54,325 bases of DNA from an uncultured Dorea sp. GTDB taxonomy: Bacteria; Bacillota; Clostridia; Lachnospirales; Lachnospiraceae. A program made the position numbers and the translations under genes. How positions within the stretch are numbered: the first letter of the stretch is position 1; each line of letters opens with the position of its first letter. Under the pieces are notes generated by a model. That model was not told the origin of the DNA and ran no database searches. It was given only the letters and a program-made list of their open reading frames with translations. The stretch is from contig CAJTOH010000026.1 of NCBI GenBank assembly GCA_910577685.1, positions 1 to 54,325 on the forward strand. Direction: 5' to 3'. Positions 43,782 through 52,092 of this stretch are shown here, in pieces.

Positions 43782-44480
43782 TTGGATATCGCAGTGGTGG
43801 ATGACGAGAAGGAGATAAGGGAGTATTTGTGCGGGCTGATCAGAAAGCAGAAGCCTAAGAGCCGTGTAAAATCCTATGCCGCAGGGGAGGAACTGCTGGC
43901 GGCAGGGGAGCGGTTTGATATTGTGTTCATGGATGTCAAGATGGACGGCATGAACGGGATCGAGGCGGCAAGAAGCTTAAGGGAAAGGCAGGAGGAAACC
44001 GTGCTCATCTTTATTACGGGGATCAAGGAGTATGTCTTCGACGCCCTTGATTTGTATGCGTTCCAATATCTGTTAAAGCCTGTGGATGAGAAGAAGTTCG
44101 AAGAAGTTCTTGACCGGGCGGAAAAGGAGGCGGGGCGAAAAAAGGAGAGGCGGGAGATTTTTATTAAGGCGAAGAATCTGACGCTGGCTGAGGCGGATAT
44201 CCTGTATATCGAGAGCAGGGGGAAGAAAGTTGAGATACACTCTGCCAGAGGAGATATAGAAATCTATGGAACGATGGAAGAATTGGGGGAGCAGCTTAGC
44301 GAAAGTTTTTACCGATGCCACAGGGCATATATTGTGAATATGGCGCAGATTGCGGAGTATGGCAGCGACAGCATCCTCCTTGCAAACGGCGACAGCGTGT
44401 ATTTGGCCAAGAAGAAATACGGCGAGTTTGTAAAGACGTATATGTGGTACCTGCAGAACGGCGGTGTTTCCAGTGTTTGA
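43782..44480 (+). CDS. LytTR-type response regulator
   Basis: The 232-residue protein has a receiver domain (VVDDEKEIREYL; VFMDVKMDGMNG with the phospho-Asp; FITGIKEY; LLKPVDEKKF) and a LytTR domain (about 120-225; DILYIESRGKKVEIH, YRCHRAYIVNMAQI). The start is TTG with GAGGTG about 9 nt upstream. It overlaps the kinase gene by 17 nt. Confidence 0.93.
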   Translation: MDIAVVDDEKEIREYLCGLIRKQKPKSRVKSYAAGEELLAAGERFDIVFMDVKMDGMNGIEAARSLRERQEETVLIFITGIKEYVFDALDLYAFQYLLKPVDEKKFEEVLDRAEKEAGRKKERREIFIKAKNLTLAEADILYIESRGKKVEIHSARGDIEIYGTMEELGEQLSESFYRCHRAYIVNMAQIAEYGSDSILLANGDSVYLAKKKYGEFVKTYMWYLQNGGVSSV

Positions 44481-45951
44481 GGCGATAGATATCATTTTCC
44501 CGCTCATTCTCTACGTGTCCCAAGGATTATGCCTGCAATATTTCTATGGGAGTTTTCTGGAGGGCAGGTGGAAGGATAGGAGATGGAACGGTCTGGCCGC
44601 CGCGTCGAGCTATATCGCGGTGAGGATGGCGCTTTGGAAGCTGGATCCTTCGGGGATCTTAGACTACAGGACGGCGGTTTGGAAGCTGGCGGAGAGCCTG
44701 CTTCTTCTGGCGGCGCTGGCAGTCTGTTTCTATAGGGCGTTCCGTCTGATCACGGTGTTTCTTGCGGTGGCTTTTCAGGCGGTTGCGGACATCAGCCGCT
44801 ATGCGGCGGTTATCCTGTTTGGCGAGCTGGGGGACAGAGTGTTTCAGATGTGGAACTGGTGCATGGGAAACGGATTCTTTAAGTCGGAGAAGGCCTTTGG
44901 CATTGCGGTAAATTCCTGGCTGGTCTTCGGCTGGGTTCTTGAATTCCTCACGATTATACTCCTTATGTTCCTGCCGCTTAAGAAGATTACGGGGGATTTC
45001 CGTGAAAAAGATTATGGTATCCAAAGGACAGAGCTATTGTTTATCCTCACTCCGGCGGCTGTGGGGCTTATGCTCTGCGTGCTGCTCAGGGTGATTATCG
45101 TTACGGTAGAGGACGGGATTCCGAAGATCTTGTATGACAGATATCCTGTTTTGGCGGTCCTGATTCCGGCGATCCTGCTTTTATCATTGCTCTCGATTCT
45201 TCAAGGCGTAAAGCTGTTTCAGGACATGGTTTACTGGAACAGGGAACGAAGCGGAAGGATTATCCTCGAAAAACAGGTGGAAAGCATGCAGGAACATATA
45301 GAAGAGATGGAACGGGTCTATTCCGGTATCCGGAGTATGAAGCACGACATGAAGAATACGATGTGCGTAATCCGGCGTCTTTTGGAGGGGAGTGGAGAAA
45401 AGGGAAACGAAGAGCTTAAGGCTTATCTGGAAGAGATGAACCGCACCTTTGAAAAACTGGAGGTTCGTTTCCGGACGGGAAATACCATCGTGGATACTCT
45501 GCTGAATATGAAATACCATGAAGCGGTGCGGGAAATGCCGGATCTGAGAATGGAGGCGGACCGGCTTCTGTTTCCCCAAAGCCTTAACATCCGAAGCTAT
45601 GATATCGGCATTATCCTTGGAAACGCGCTGGATAACGCTATAGAAGCCTGCAGGAAACTAAAGGGGAAGGAGGAAGAGGCGGACGCTTTTATAAGGCTGT
45701 GTTCTCTGGAAAGAGGGAATCTCCTGATCTTGAAGGTAGAGAATAGTTTCGACGGGCAGATCGCACAAAAAGGCAAGGACGGATTCCCGGCGACGGGGAA
45801 AACAGATAAGGATTCCCATGGGCTGGGGCTTTCCAATATGAAAAGCACGGTGGAGAAGTACCATGGGACAATGGATTTCAAGATTAAGGGGAAGGTATTT
45901 ATCTTGTCTATGATGATGAAGAATGAAAGGAGAAATGAAAATGGAGTTTGA
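44464..45951 (+). CDS. GHKL sensor histidine kinase (AgrC-like)
   Basis: The 495-residue protein begins at a GTG overlapping the regulator gene. About six membrane helices (residues about 10-250) are followed by a coiled stretch and the kinase core. The His box is SGIRSMKHDMKNTMCVI, the N box GNALDNAIEACRKLKG, the G box DKDSHGLGLSNMKSTV. It pairs with the LytTR regulator at 43782. Confidence 0.92.
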   Translation: MFPVFEAIDIIFPLILYVSQGLCLQYFYGSFLEGRWKDRRWNGLAAASSYIAVRMALWKLDPSGILDYRTAVWKLAESLLLLAALAVCFYRAFRLITVFLAVAFQAVADISRYAAVILFGELGDRVFQMWNWCMGNGFFKSEKAFGIAVNSWLVFGWVLEFLTIILLMFLPLKKITGDFREKDYGIQRTELLFILTPAAVGLMLCVLLRVIIVTVEDGIPKILYDRYPVLAVLIPAILLLSLLSILQGVKLFQDMVYWNRERSGRIILEKQVESMQEHIEEMERVYSGIRSMKHDMKNTMCVIRRLLEGSGEKGNEELKAYLEEMNRTFEKLEVRFRTGNTIVDTLLNMKYHEAVREMPDLRMEADRLLFPQSLNIRSYDIGIILGNALDNAIEACRKLKGKEEEADAFIRLCSLERGNLLILKVENSFDGQIAQKGKDGFPATGKTDKDSHGLGLSNMKSTVEKYHGTMDFKIKGKVFILSMMMKNERRNENGV

Positions 45952-46705
45952 GGTGACAGGAAGGCCGCAAAGATACGGGACGGCGGGACAGCGCCCCAAG
46001 AAGGAAGCGTCCCCTAAGGCAGCAGGCGTAAGCTTTGCAAACCAACTGTTCAACGCCGGAACAATAGGCGCAGCGAATTTTGCGGACGGCTTTCCGCTGT
46101 ATCAGGTTATAACCCATGTAGGGAATGTAGAGGTTTCCTCGGCGAACTGGCAGAGGAACGATTTTCCTTATTGGAAGTATTTTGATAGGGATACCCGCGC
46201 GGATGCTTTGAATGATTGGAGGCCGACGGGAGAGAACCCGCCCCAGACCCGCGCGGATTTGCAGAGAAATTACGGCAGTATCGGACCGGGACGGATTGCG
46301 GTCCTCATACCGGAAAGCCTGCAGCAGAAGATGGACGCGGACCCTGCCTATGGGAGACAGATTGTGGCGAAGCTCAGGCAGTGGAAGGAGGACTATGACA
46401 GATGGGACAATACGGCAGCGGCGTCTTACGGAGGCGATGTGGCAAAGCATCAGGCCAGCAAAAGTTATGTGTTTGATTTGGATGAAAACGGAGATGTGAG
46501 GAATTGTACCGTAACCAGCAGCGGCGGGGAGCTTACCGGGCCTACGGAGGAAGAGATAGAACAGATTGAGGCCGAACAGCTAAGGAAGTGGAAGCTGCGT
46601 GTGAAATATATAAAGATCATGGAGGAGAGCGTGAAGCAAAAGGGACTTGAGGAACTGGACGCGTTACGTTACTTTCAGAATCAGCTTGTGAGTTTTCCAT
46701 TGTGA
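45941..46705 (+). CDS. Hypothetical protein, 254 aa
   Basis: No signal peptide or membrane segment is visible. The N-terminal part is rich in Gly/Pro/Ala; the middle has VLIPESLQQKMDADPAYGRQIV, and a Tyr/Asp-rich section resembles structural proteins of unknown function. A C-terminal acidic helix (EEEIEQIEAEQLRKWKLRVKYIKIMEES) may form a coiled coil. The ATG at 45941 is 8 nt after GGAG and is preferred over 45923. It overlaps the kinase stop by 11 nt, so it is in the same operon. Function unknown; a distant DUF6033-type relation is possible. Confidence 0.7.
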   Translation: MEFEVTGRPQRYGTAGQRPKKEASPKAAGVSFANQLFNAGTIGAANFADGFPLYQVITHVGNVEVSSANWQRNDFPYWKYFDRDTRADALNDWRPTGENPPQTRADLQRNYGSIGPGRIAVLIPESLQQKMDADPAYGRQIVAKLRQWKEDYDRWDNTAAASYGGDVAKHQASKSYVFDLDENGDVRNCTVTSSGGELTGPTEEEIEQIEAEQLRKWKLRVKYIKIMEESVKQKGLEELDALRYFQNQLVSFPL

Positions 46706-46762
46706 TATGGGATAATTAAAGATGGAATTAAGAAGATATAAAATATTTATGTAAGAAAACGG

Positions 46763-46890
46763 GGTTATCGTTTTGTGTTATTTAAAAGAAACATGGAACG
46801 ATATGGGATGTTCAGGCAAGGTGTGGTATCTTATTAATTACACCAAAGGACGTGAGAACGATACATAGTTTCCGGTGTTGAATACGAAAG
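46763..46890 (+). ncRNA. Structured leader, copy A
   Basis: The 128-nt segment is nearly the same as copy B (50286-50412). A 13-bp stem pairs ATCGTTTTGTGTT (46767-46779) with AACATGGAACGAT (46790-46802), loop 10 nt. A second hairpin pairs GGTGTGGT with ATTACACC (around 46820-46845). Between the copies I count 15 substitutions, all transitions, that keep these stems paired. A putative AT-rich promoter lies at 46735-46752. The family is unknown to me. Confidence 0.55.
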
Positions 46891-46925
46891 AAAGGATGTA
46901 GCCTATAATTATCAAGGAAGGAATT

Positions 46926-47159
46926 ATGTTGGGTGAGCTTGACCCTTTAGGTGTTGACGGAGCAAATAGTGTCATGAATGAAAAAGACATTTTATGTGCC
47001 GTGGAAGACACGAATATGTTTCCAAAACTGATAGATTATTTTTATGTAGGTTCTTCTTTTTATATTATAGAAGAATATGTAGAAGATTATGCTCTCTTGC
47101 AACTGATAAATGAGTTGAGATTTGACTTTATATTAAAAGTAAAGAAAGGAGTGGTATAA
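46926..47159 (+). pseudogene. Kinase-lobe fragment resembling LanKC (class III lanthipeptide synthetase)
   Basis: The 77-residue product, extended upstream in frame from 46902 (PIIIKEGIMLGELD), reads like the N-lobe of a protein kinase of the LanKC type. IIIKEG would hold the catalytic Lys, MNEKDILCAVEDTNMFPKLIDYF the C-helix region, and SFYIIEEYVED the hinge. The C-lobe, lyase and cyclase parts are absent. It ends right at the S41 start (adjacent stop and ATG). It is a remnant. The LanKC identification is by pattern only. Confidence 0.5.
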
Positions 47160-48575
47160 ATGGAGAAAAAAAGATTTATAAAAAATTTAATATACGTTAT
47201 GTTAGTAACATTTATTCTTTCAGGATGTCAGCCATTGACTCAAACTGGCAAGAAAGATACAGAGCAGGATCAGGAAACACAAATTGAGGAAGTATGGATC
47301 GAAAATCCGATTCCGGAAGAGGAAAGAAAGGACATTGAAGGTTCAGATCAAATGGGAAATGCAGAGTGCGAAATGTTTATTAATGCAATTTCCCCGAGTG
47401 AACCGCTGAATCTGACAACAGAACAAAAGCTGGAAGACTTTGATTTTTTCTGGAATAAGATTCAGGAGAAAGTCTATTGCCTGGAAGACATTCTGACGGA
47501 AGTGGGGATAAATTATGAGGAAAGTATTGCCGAATTTCGGGACGAGATGTCCAAAAGTCAGAATGACTATGAGTTTTATAAGATTCTGAATGATTCTGCT
47601 CAAATGGTAAGAGGAAATTGGCATGTCAAATTAGTCATGCCTTATACTGCATTGCTGGAAGGGCTCGCCCTCAGCAAGACGATTGGCCAAATTAAAGAAA
47701 CAGACGGAGATGAGACGGATCACAGGTTAAAGTACTGGGATGTATTATTAGTGCAAAATGATATGAATTACAGGACGAACCGCAGGTCGAATGGGGAAAG
47801 CGGAGAAATGCCGGAATTAAAAATCATAGATGAGAAAACCGCAATGATCACACTCCCAACATTTTATTACAGTTTTCAGAGAGAAGAAGCCGGAGAGCTT
47901 TTGATCGAATATATGAAACAAGTTTCTGATTATGAGAATGTTATTTTTGATATGAAAGGAAACCGGGGAGGAATTAATAGTTTCTTTTATGATAACCTAA
48001 TCGCTCCGAATATTGACGAGCCATTGACATATACGATATACCCGATTTTTAAAATGGCAGAAGAGCTCATTGGGGCAAACATGGTTACGCCTACAGATGA
48101 TATTCAAGGAGAGTTTCGCCTTGGATACAAAGGAATAAAAAACTACCCATCTGAACCGATTTCACAGTTGCCGGAGGAGGAGAAAGGTGACTTTGGGAAT
48201 GCAGATCATTTTATGAGATATGATCGGACTGTTTTTCCGAGGTATGACCATAAGATTCTGGACGGGAAATTGTGGTTATTGACTTATCCGGAGAATTATT
48301 CCTCAGCAGAAGAATTTGCAATCAGTTGTAAAAAGACAGGTTTTGCAACCCTGGTAGGGGAACAGACAAAAGGAGATGGAGGGGCAGGTATTATGGGTTT
48401 GAGATTTGAACTCCCAAACAGCAGACTCTACGGCAGTGTCCAATGCGTATGGACGTTAAATGAAGATGGGACAAGTAATATGGAAGAAGGCACAAAGCCG
48501 GACATCGAATCTCACGAGGGTGAGACGCCGCTTGAAACCTGTCTGCGGGTGATTGAAGAGTCTGAGAAGCAATAG
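47160..48575 (+). CDS. S41-family peptidase lipoprotein
   Basis: The 471-residue protein has a lipoprotein signal (lipobox LSGC, Cys at about residue 22) and a C-terminal S41 (tail-specific protease) core. VIFDMKGNRGGI and PENYSSAEEFAISCKKTGFATLVGEQTKG match the conserved strand and catalytic Ser region; a Lys follows in the usual place. It would act outside the membrane. AAAGGAG precedes the ATG. Its place in the cassette suggests peptide trimming or self-defence. Confidence 0.85.
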   Translation: MEKKRFIKNLIYVMLVTFILSGCQPLTQTGKKDTEQDQETQIEEVWIENPIPEEERKDIEGSDQMGNAECEMFINAISPSEPLNLTTEQKLEDFDFFWNKIQEKVYCLEDILTEVGINYEESIAEFRDEMSKSQNDYEFYKILNDSAQMVRGNWHVKLVMPYTALLEGLALSKTIGQIKETDGDETDHRLKYWDVLLVQNDMNYRTNRRSNGESGEMPELKIIDEKTAMITLPTFYYSFQREEAGELLIEYMKQVSDYENVIFDMKGNRGGINSFFYDNLIAPNIDEPLTYTIYPIFKMAEELIGANMVTPTDDIQGEFRLGYKGIKNYPSEPISQLPEEEKGDFGNADHFMRYDRTVFPRYDHKILDGKLWLLTYPENYSSAEEFAISCKKTGFATLVGEQTKGDGGAGIMGLRFELPNSRLYGSVQCVWTLNEDGTSNMEEGTKPDIESHEGETPLETCLRVIEESEKQ

Positions 48576-48614
48576 TTCGTGTGAAAGTGTTGAGAAAAAA
48601 GTTCAACAGAAACG

Positions 48615-50285
48615 ATGGATAAGCGAATGTTAAAACACTATAAAAAATATAAAAAGAATTATCGCCTGCTATATCTATTAAATATAGGAATGATGATTTC
48701 AATCAAATTATTATCTATATTTGAAATCATCTTAGTCGGAAATATACTGGATAATTTGATTCAATATAAAAGTATGAAGTTGTTGAAGTATAATTGTTTT
48801 TGCTGGTTTGTCGTATTTGCGGTCAGTTTTTTGTTACAAAATATATCGGAATATTTTTCAGCATATTTAAGTGCCAAAATAAGTTTTGGCATGGAGCAGG
48901 ATTTGATAGAAAAAATACATAGAGCACCGGTACTCAGATGGTCGGAAGAAGATAAAGTCGAAATGAGTCAGAGAATGGATCTTGATGTTTCAATTATTTG
49001 TAGTTATATCTTAAATGTTCCGGTCAATAATTTGGTTCATATAATAAATATAATTGTTGTGATGGGAATATTGTCGGTGGTAAATATTAATATTCTTGTA
49101 ATGTTATTCGGAGTTATTTTTATTTATCTACTGTTATATTCCAGAACAAGAACCCTGATGGGAGAGGCATATGAGAATTTTCAGGAGCAAGAGGCGGCTT
49201 TCTATTCGTGTATGAACGAGCAGATCCAGATGAATTATTTTATTAAACTCCACAGTGTGAAAGAGTGGTTTGACAAGAGATTTAAGAGTTCTTTTCAAAA
49301 ATATCATCGCTGTAGAATGAGACTTCAGAGGATATCACTGTTTTTTACATCGTGTGATTCGATGATAGATGCTTGTATGCAGATTTTTGTTTATTTGTGG
49401 GCCGGAAAGAAAATTATTGAAGGAACACTGCAGCCTGGGATGTTTGCGATTATATTAGGTCTTTATGATGTTGTAATCGGAAGTGTCAAGTATTTTTATC
49501 ATTTAGGGGAAATTATTCAAAATACAAGGAGCTCTGATAATAGAATTAAGAAAATTTTGTCAAGTGAAGAAGAGGAATACGGAAAGAGAACAGATTCTAA
49601 AATTAGAGAAATAAAATTAGAAAATGTAAGCTTTGCTTTTGGAAATAAGATAGTTATTCAGAATTTTAATTACAAATTTGTACAAGGGAAGATTTATGGC
49701 TTAGTAGGTATAAATGGAAGTGGAAAAAGCACATTGATTCATCTGATGTTAAATATGTATCAATATCAGGGAAAAATTTTATATAATGGAATTGATTCGC
49801 ATGAATATGATTTGCCATTTTTGCGAAAATACCTTTTTGGAGTAACAGAACAGACGAGTATTATGATTCCGGGAAGTATCTATGAGAATATTACTTTTTA
49901 TGGCGAAGAAAATGAAAATAAGATTTTAAAATTATCCCATGAACTGGGGATGGAGCAAGTGATTGAACGGTTTCCGGAAAGATGGGAGACAAAAATCAAT
50001 GAAAATGGCAATAATCTCTCAGGTGGTGAAAAAAAATTAATTACTATCTTTCGAGAAATCAAAAAAAACACTAATGTATTGATTTTTGATGAACCGACAA
50101 ATGAATTAGATACTGAAAAAAAGGAGCAATTTTTAAATTATATTTCTGCAAATAAGAAAGAACATATTACCGTCATAATTTCGCATGATAAAGGTATTGA
50201 AAAATATTGTGACGAAATCATTTTGATTGGAGATAAAAAAAGGAAGGCGGAAAGGGGTTATGATTTAATACAAAATAAGAGATAG
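48615..50285 (+). CDS. ABC exporter, fused membrane and ATPase domains
   Basis: The 556-residue protein has six membrane helices (about 20-300) and a C-terminal ATPase: Walker A GINGSGKSTLIH, signature LSGGEKKLITI, Walker B VLIFDEPTNELD and H-loop ISHDKG. No N-terminal C39 peptidase is present, so leader removal needs another protease. Low-GC codon use. Its stop overlaps the start of leader copy B. It is the likely exporter of the four-Cys peptide. Confidence 0.93.
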   Translation: MDKRMLKHYKKYKKNYRLLYLLNIGMMISIKLLSIFEIILVGNILDNLIQYKSMKLLKYNCFCWFVVFAVSFLLQNISEYFSAYLSAKISFGMEQDLIEKIHRAPVLRWSEEDKVEMSQRMDLDVSIICSYILNVPVNNLVHIINIIVVMGILSVVNINILVMLFGVIFIYLLLYSRTRTLMGEAYENFQEQEAAFYSCMNEQIQMNYFIKLHSVKEWFDKRFKSSFQKYHRCRMRLQRISLFFTSCDSMIDACMQIFVYLWAGKKIIEGTLQPGMFAIILGLYDVVIGSVKYFYHLGEIIQNTRSSDNRIKKILSSEEEEYGKRTDSKIREIKLENVSFAFGNKIVIQNFNYKFVQGKIYGLVGINGSGKSTLIHLMLNMYQYQGKILYNGIDSHEYDLPFLRKYLFGVTEQTSIMIPGSIYENITFYGEENENKILKLSHELGMEQVIERFPERWETKINENGNNLSGGEKKLITIFREIKKNTNVLIFDEPTNELDTEKKEQFLNYISANKKEHITVIISHDKGIEKYCDEIILIGDKKRKAERGYDLIQNKR

Positions 50286-50412
50286 GGTTATCGTTTTGTG
50301 TTATTCAAAAGGAACACGGGACGATATGGGATGCTTAGGTAGAGTGTGGTATCTTATAATCACACCAAGGGACGTGAAGGCGGTACATAGTTTCCGGTGT
50401 TGAATACGAAAG
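50286..50412 (+). ncRNA. Structured leader, copy B
   Basis: The 127-nt copy of the leader at 46763 lies between the exporter and the radical SAM gene. The same stem forms with ATCGTTTTGTGTT and AACACGGGACGAT (13 bp, loop 10 nt), and the second hairpin with GTGTGGT and ATCACAC. The last 27 nt are identical in the two copies and lead into the AAAGGAG site of the maturase gene. Confidence 0.55.
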
Positions 50413-50418
50413 GAGCAA

Positions 50419-51744
50419 ATGAATATGATAACTTCAAAGTATAATTTTATATTTCCATATCAGGAAGGAACATACCTCGCGTACAATTCTTTAACAAACG
50501 ATCTGGCAGTTTTAGAAAAAAATGAATATGAGGAATATGAGCACCTGAGAAAAAACGGTGAGACAATTAAGTCTCAGGAGTTAATTAAAAATCTGTCAGA
50601 AGGCGGCTTTATTTATCTGGATGAAGTGAATGAAACAGACATTGTACGTATGAAGAGATATAGGAGCAGATTTGGAGAGAAAAGCCTTGCATTAACGATC
50701 GCACCTACATCAGATTGTAATTTTAAATGTATATACTGCTTTGAAAAGAATGTCATTCAGCCAATTTATATGAATGAAGAGGTCGAAAATAATATCATTC
50801 AATATGTTAAGAATAAAATTTTGGATATTAAACATATAAGTATTTGCTGGTATGGAGGAGAACCGCTTCTTGGTTATGAATCTATTAAGAGAATTAGTAA
50901 AGCTGTCATAAAGATATGTGAAGAAAATCATGTGACTTATAGTGCAGGAATGAGTACCAATGGATATCTGTTATCAGAAGAGCGGGTCAGAGAATTAACA
51001 GAATTGAAAGTGGAACATTATCAGATTACGATAGACGGTGGATGTCAGGTTCATAATAAGCGACGTGGATTGAAAAATGGAGTGGGAAGTTATGATACGA
51101 TCTTAAAAAATCTGAAAATGCTGACAGAAAATGACGAAGTATCAATTTCTATTCGTATGAATGTAGATAAAGATAATGTGAGAGATATATATGATGTATT
51201 GGAGATGGTAGAATCTATTTCTCAGAATGATAATGTTAATTGTTATCTTGGGCATGTAGATGCGATAGAAGGATGTTATGGGGAAGAAACTTGTCTGAGC
51301 AATGAAGAGTATACAAATTTGTCCAAAGATTTTAGTGAGTTATTAAAAGAAAAGAATCTGCCGCCAATTTATTATGAGGAGTATCCTCAAACATTGCTCG
51401 GAGGCTGCATTGCAACAACAGGAAATGGTCTGCTAATTAACGCAGATGGAAGAATCTATAAATGTTGGAATGAAATTGGAGATGAATCTCATTGTGTAGG
51501 AGATATTAATGATCCAGAATGGGAAGAAAAATATCGTTCTGAATATATGAAGTTTATGGCATATGATCCGATGGCTGATGAGGAATGTTCCGACTGCAAA
51601 TATTTGCCGCTCTGCATGGGAGGGTGTCCTTATAAACGAATTAATCACATAGAAAGATGTTACTATAAAGGAAATGATCATGTAGAACAAATGGTAATGA
51701 AAATGGCTAATACTATTTTGGAGAGTGAAGCTGCTGAATATTAA
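50419..51744 (+). CDS. Radical SAM/SPASM peptide maturase
   Basis: The 441-residue enzyme has the CxxxCxxC motif C100-N-F-K-C104-I-Y-C107 that binds the SAM iron-sulfur cluster, WYGGEPLLGYE (GGE SAM-binding) and a C-terminal SPASM domain with several cysteines (CWNEIGDESHC, CSDCKYLPLCMGGC, ERCYYKG) for auxiliary clusters. The N-terminal 80 residues (FPYQEGTYLAYNSLTNDLAVL) form the peptide-binding part typical of RiPP maturases. Such enzymes make thioether or other cross-links. AAAGGAG lies just upstream. The substrate is probably the peptide encoded 41 nt downstream. Confidence 0.93.
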   Translation: MNMITSKYNFIFPYQEGTYLAYNSLTNDLAVLEKNEYEEYEHLRKNGETIKSQELIKNLSEGGFIYLDEVNETDIVRMKRYRSRFGEKSLALTIAPTSDCNFKCIYCFEKNVIQPIYMNEEVENNIIQYVKNKILDIKHISICWYGGEPLLGYESIKRISKAVIKICEENHVTYSAGMSTNGYLLSEERVRELTELKVEHYQITIDGGCQVHNKRRGLKNGVGSYDTILKNLKMLTENDEVSISIRMNVDKDNVRDIYDVLEMVESISQNDNVNCYLGHVDAIEGCYGEETCLSNEEYTNLSKDFSELLKEKNLPPIYYEEYPQTLLGGCIATTGNGLLINADGRIYKCWNEIGDESHCVGDINDPEWEEKYRSEYMKFMAYDPMADEECSDCKYLPLCMGGCPYKRINHIERCYYKGNDHVEQMVMKMANTILESEAAEY

Positions 51745-51785
51745 AGTGAAATATATTCAGAGAATAATTTAGAAAGGAGGAAGAA

Positions 51786-51941
51786 ATGATGAAGTACTTA
51801 GTAAAAGGAAAAGAAAAAAACACTAATGCAAGAGTTTGCGTGAGGGATGAATGCCTTCATTTTGAAGGATGCACTGCCTATATGTATTGTCCGTTCCCAG
51901 ATGGTCCCAAAACCATTCCAAGCAGAAAAAAGAAAAAATAG
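51786..51941 (+). CDS. Four-cysteine RiPP precursor peptide candidate, 51 aa
   Basis: ATG at 51786 (a second ATG at 51789) follows AAAGGAGG by 6 nt. The peptide begins MMKYLVKGKEKN and carries Cys at about 18, 23, 29 and 35 in VCVRDECLHFEGCTAYMYC, then PFPDGPKTIPSRKKKK. It lies 41 nt after the maturase gene, so the two are likely one transcript. The MKYLVK opening recalls Clo7bot-like Cys-rich peptides, as far as I remember them. No leader cleavage motif is obvious. Confidence 0.7.
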   Translation: MMKYLVKGKEKNTNARVCVRDECLHFEGCTAYMYCPFPDGPKTIPSRKKKK

Positions 51942-51977
51942 AAATGGGGCTGTCGGGAAATGACTAGCCAAAAGCAA

Positions 51978-52015
51978 CGAGAGCTGTGACCAACATGACA
52001 TGGTCACAGCTCTCG
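51978..52015. repeat. Subterminal hairpin of the IS
   Basis: CGAGAGCTGTGACCA (51978-51992) pairs perfectly with TGGTCACAGCTCTCG (52001-52015), 15 bp with an 8-nt loop. It probably blocks read-through transcription into the transposase. Confidence 0.7.
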
Positions 52016-52092
52016 CTGAACTTTTTTACAAAAATGGAGAAAAGATGGCTGAGAACAACCATCTTTTCTCTGTTCCATGTTATAATGAAACT

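Noticed and set aside
46807..46870. A small peptide frame in leader A (MGCSGKVWYLI...) as a RiPP precursor
   Set aside because: Copy B has a one-base indel that breaks the frame, and all differences are transitions that keep stems. RNA structure explains the conservation better.
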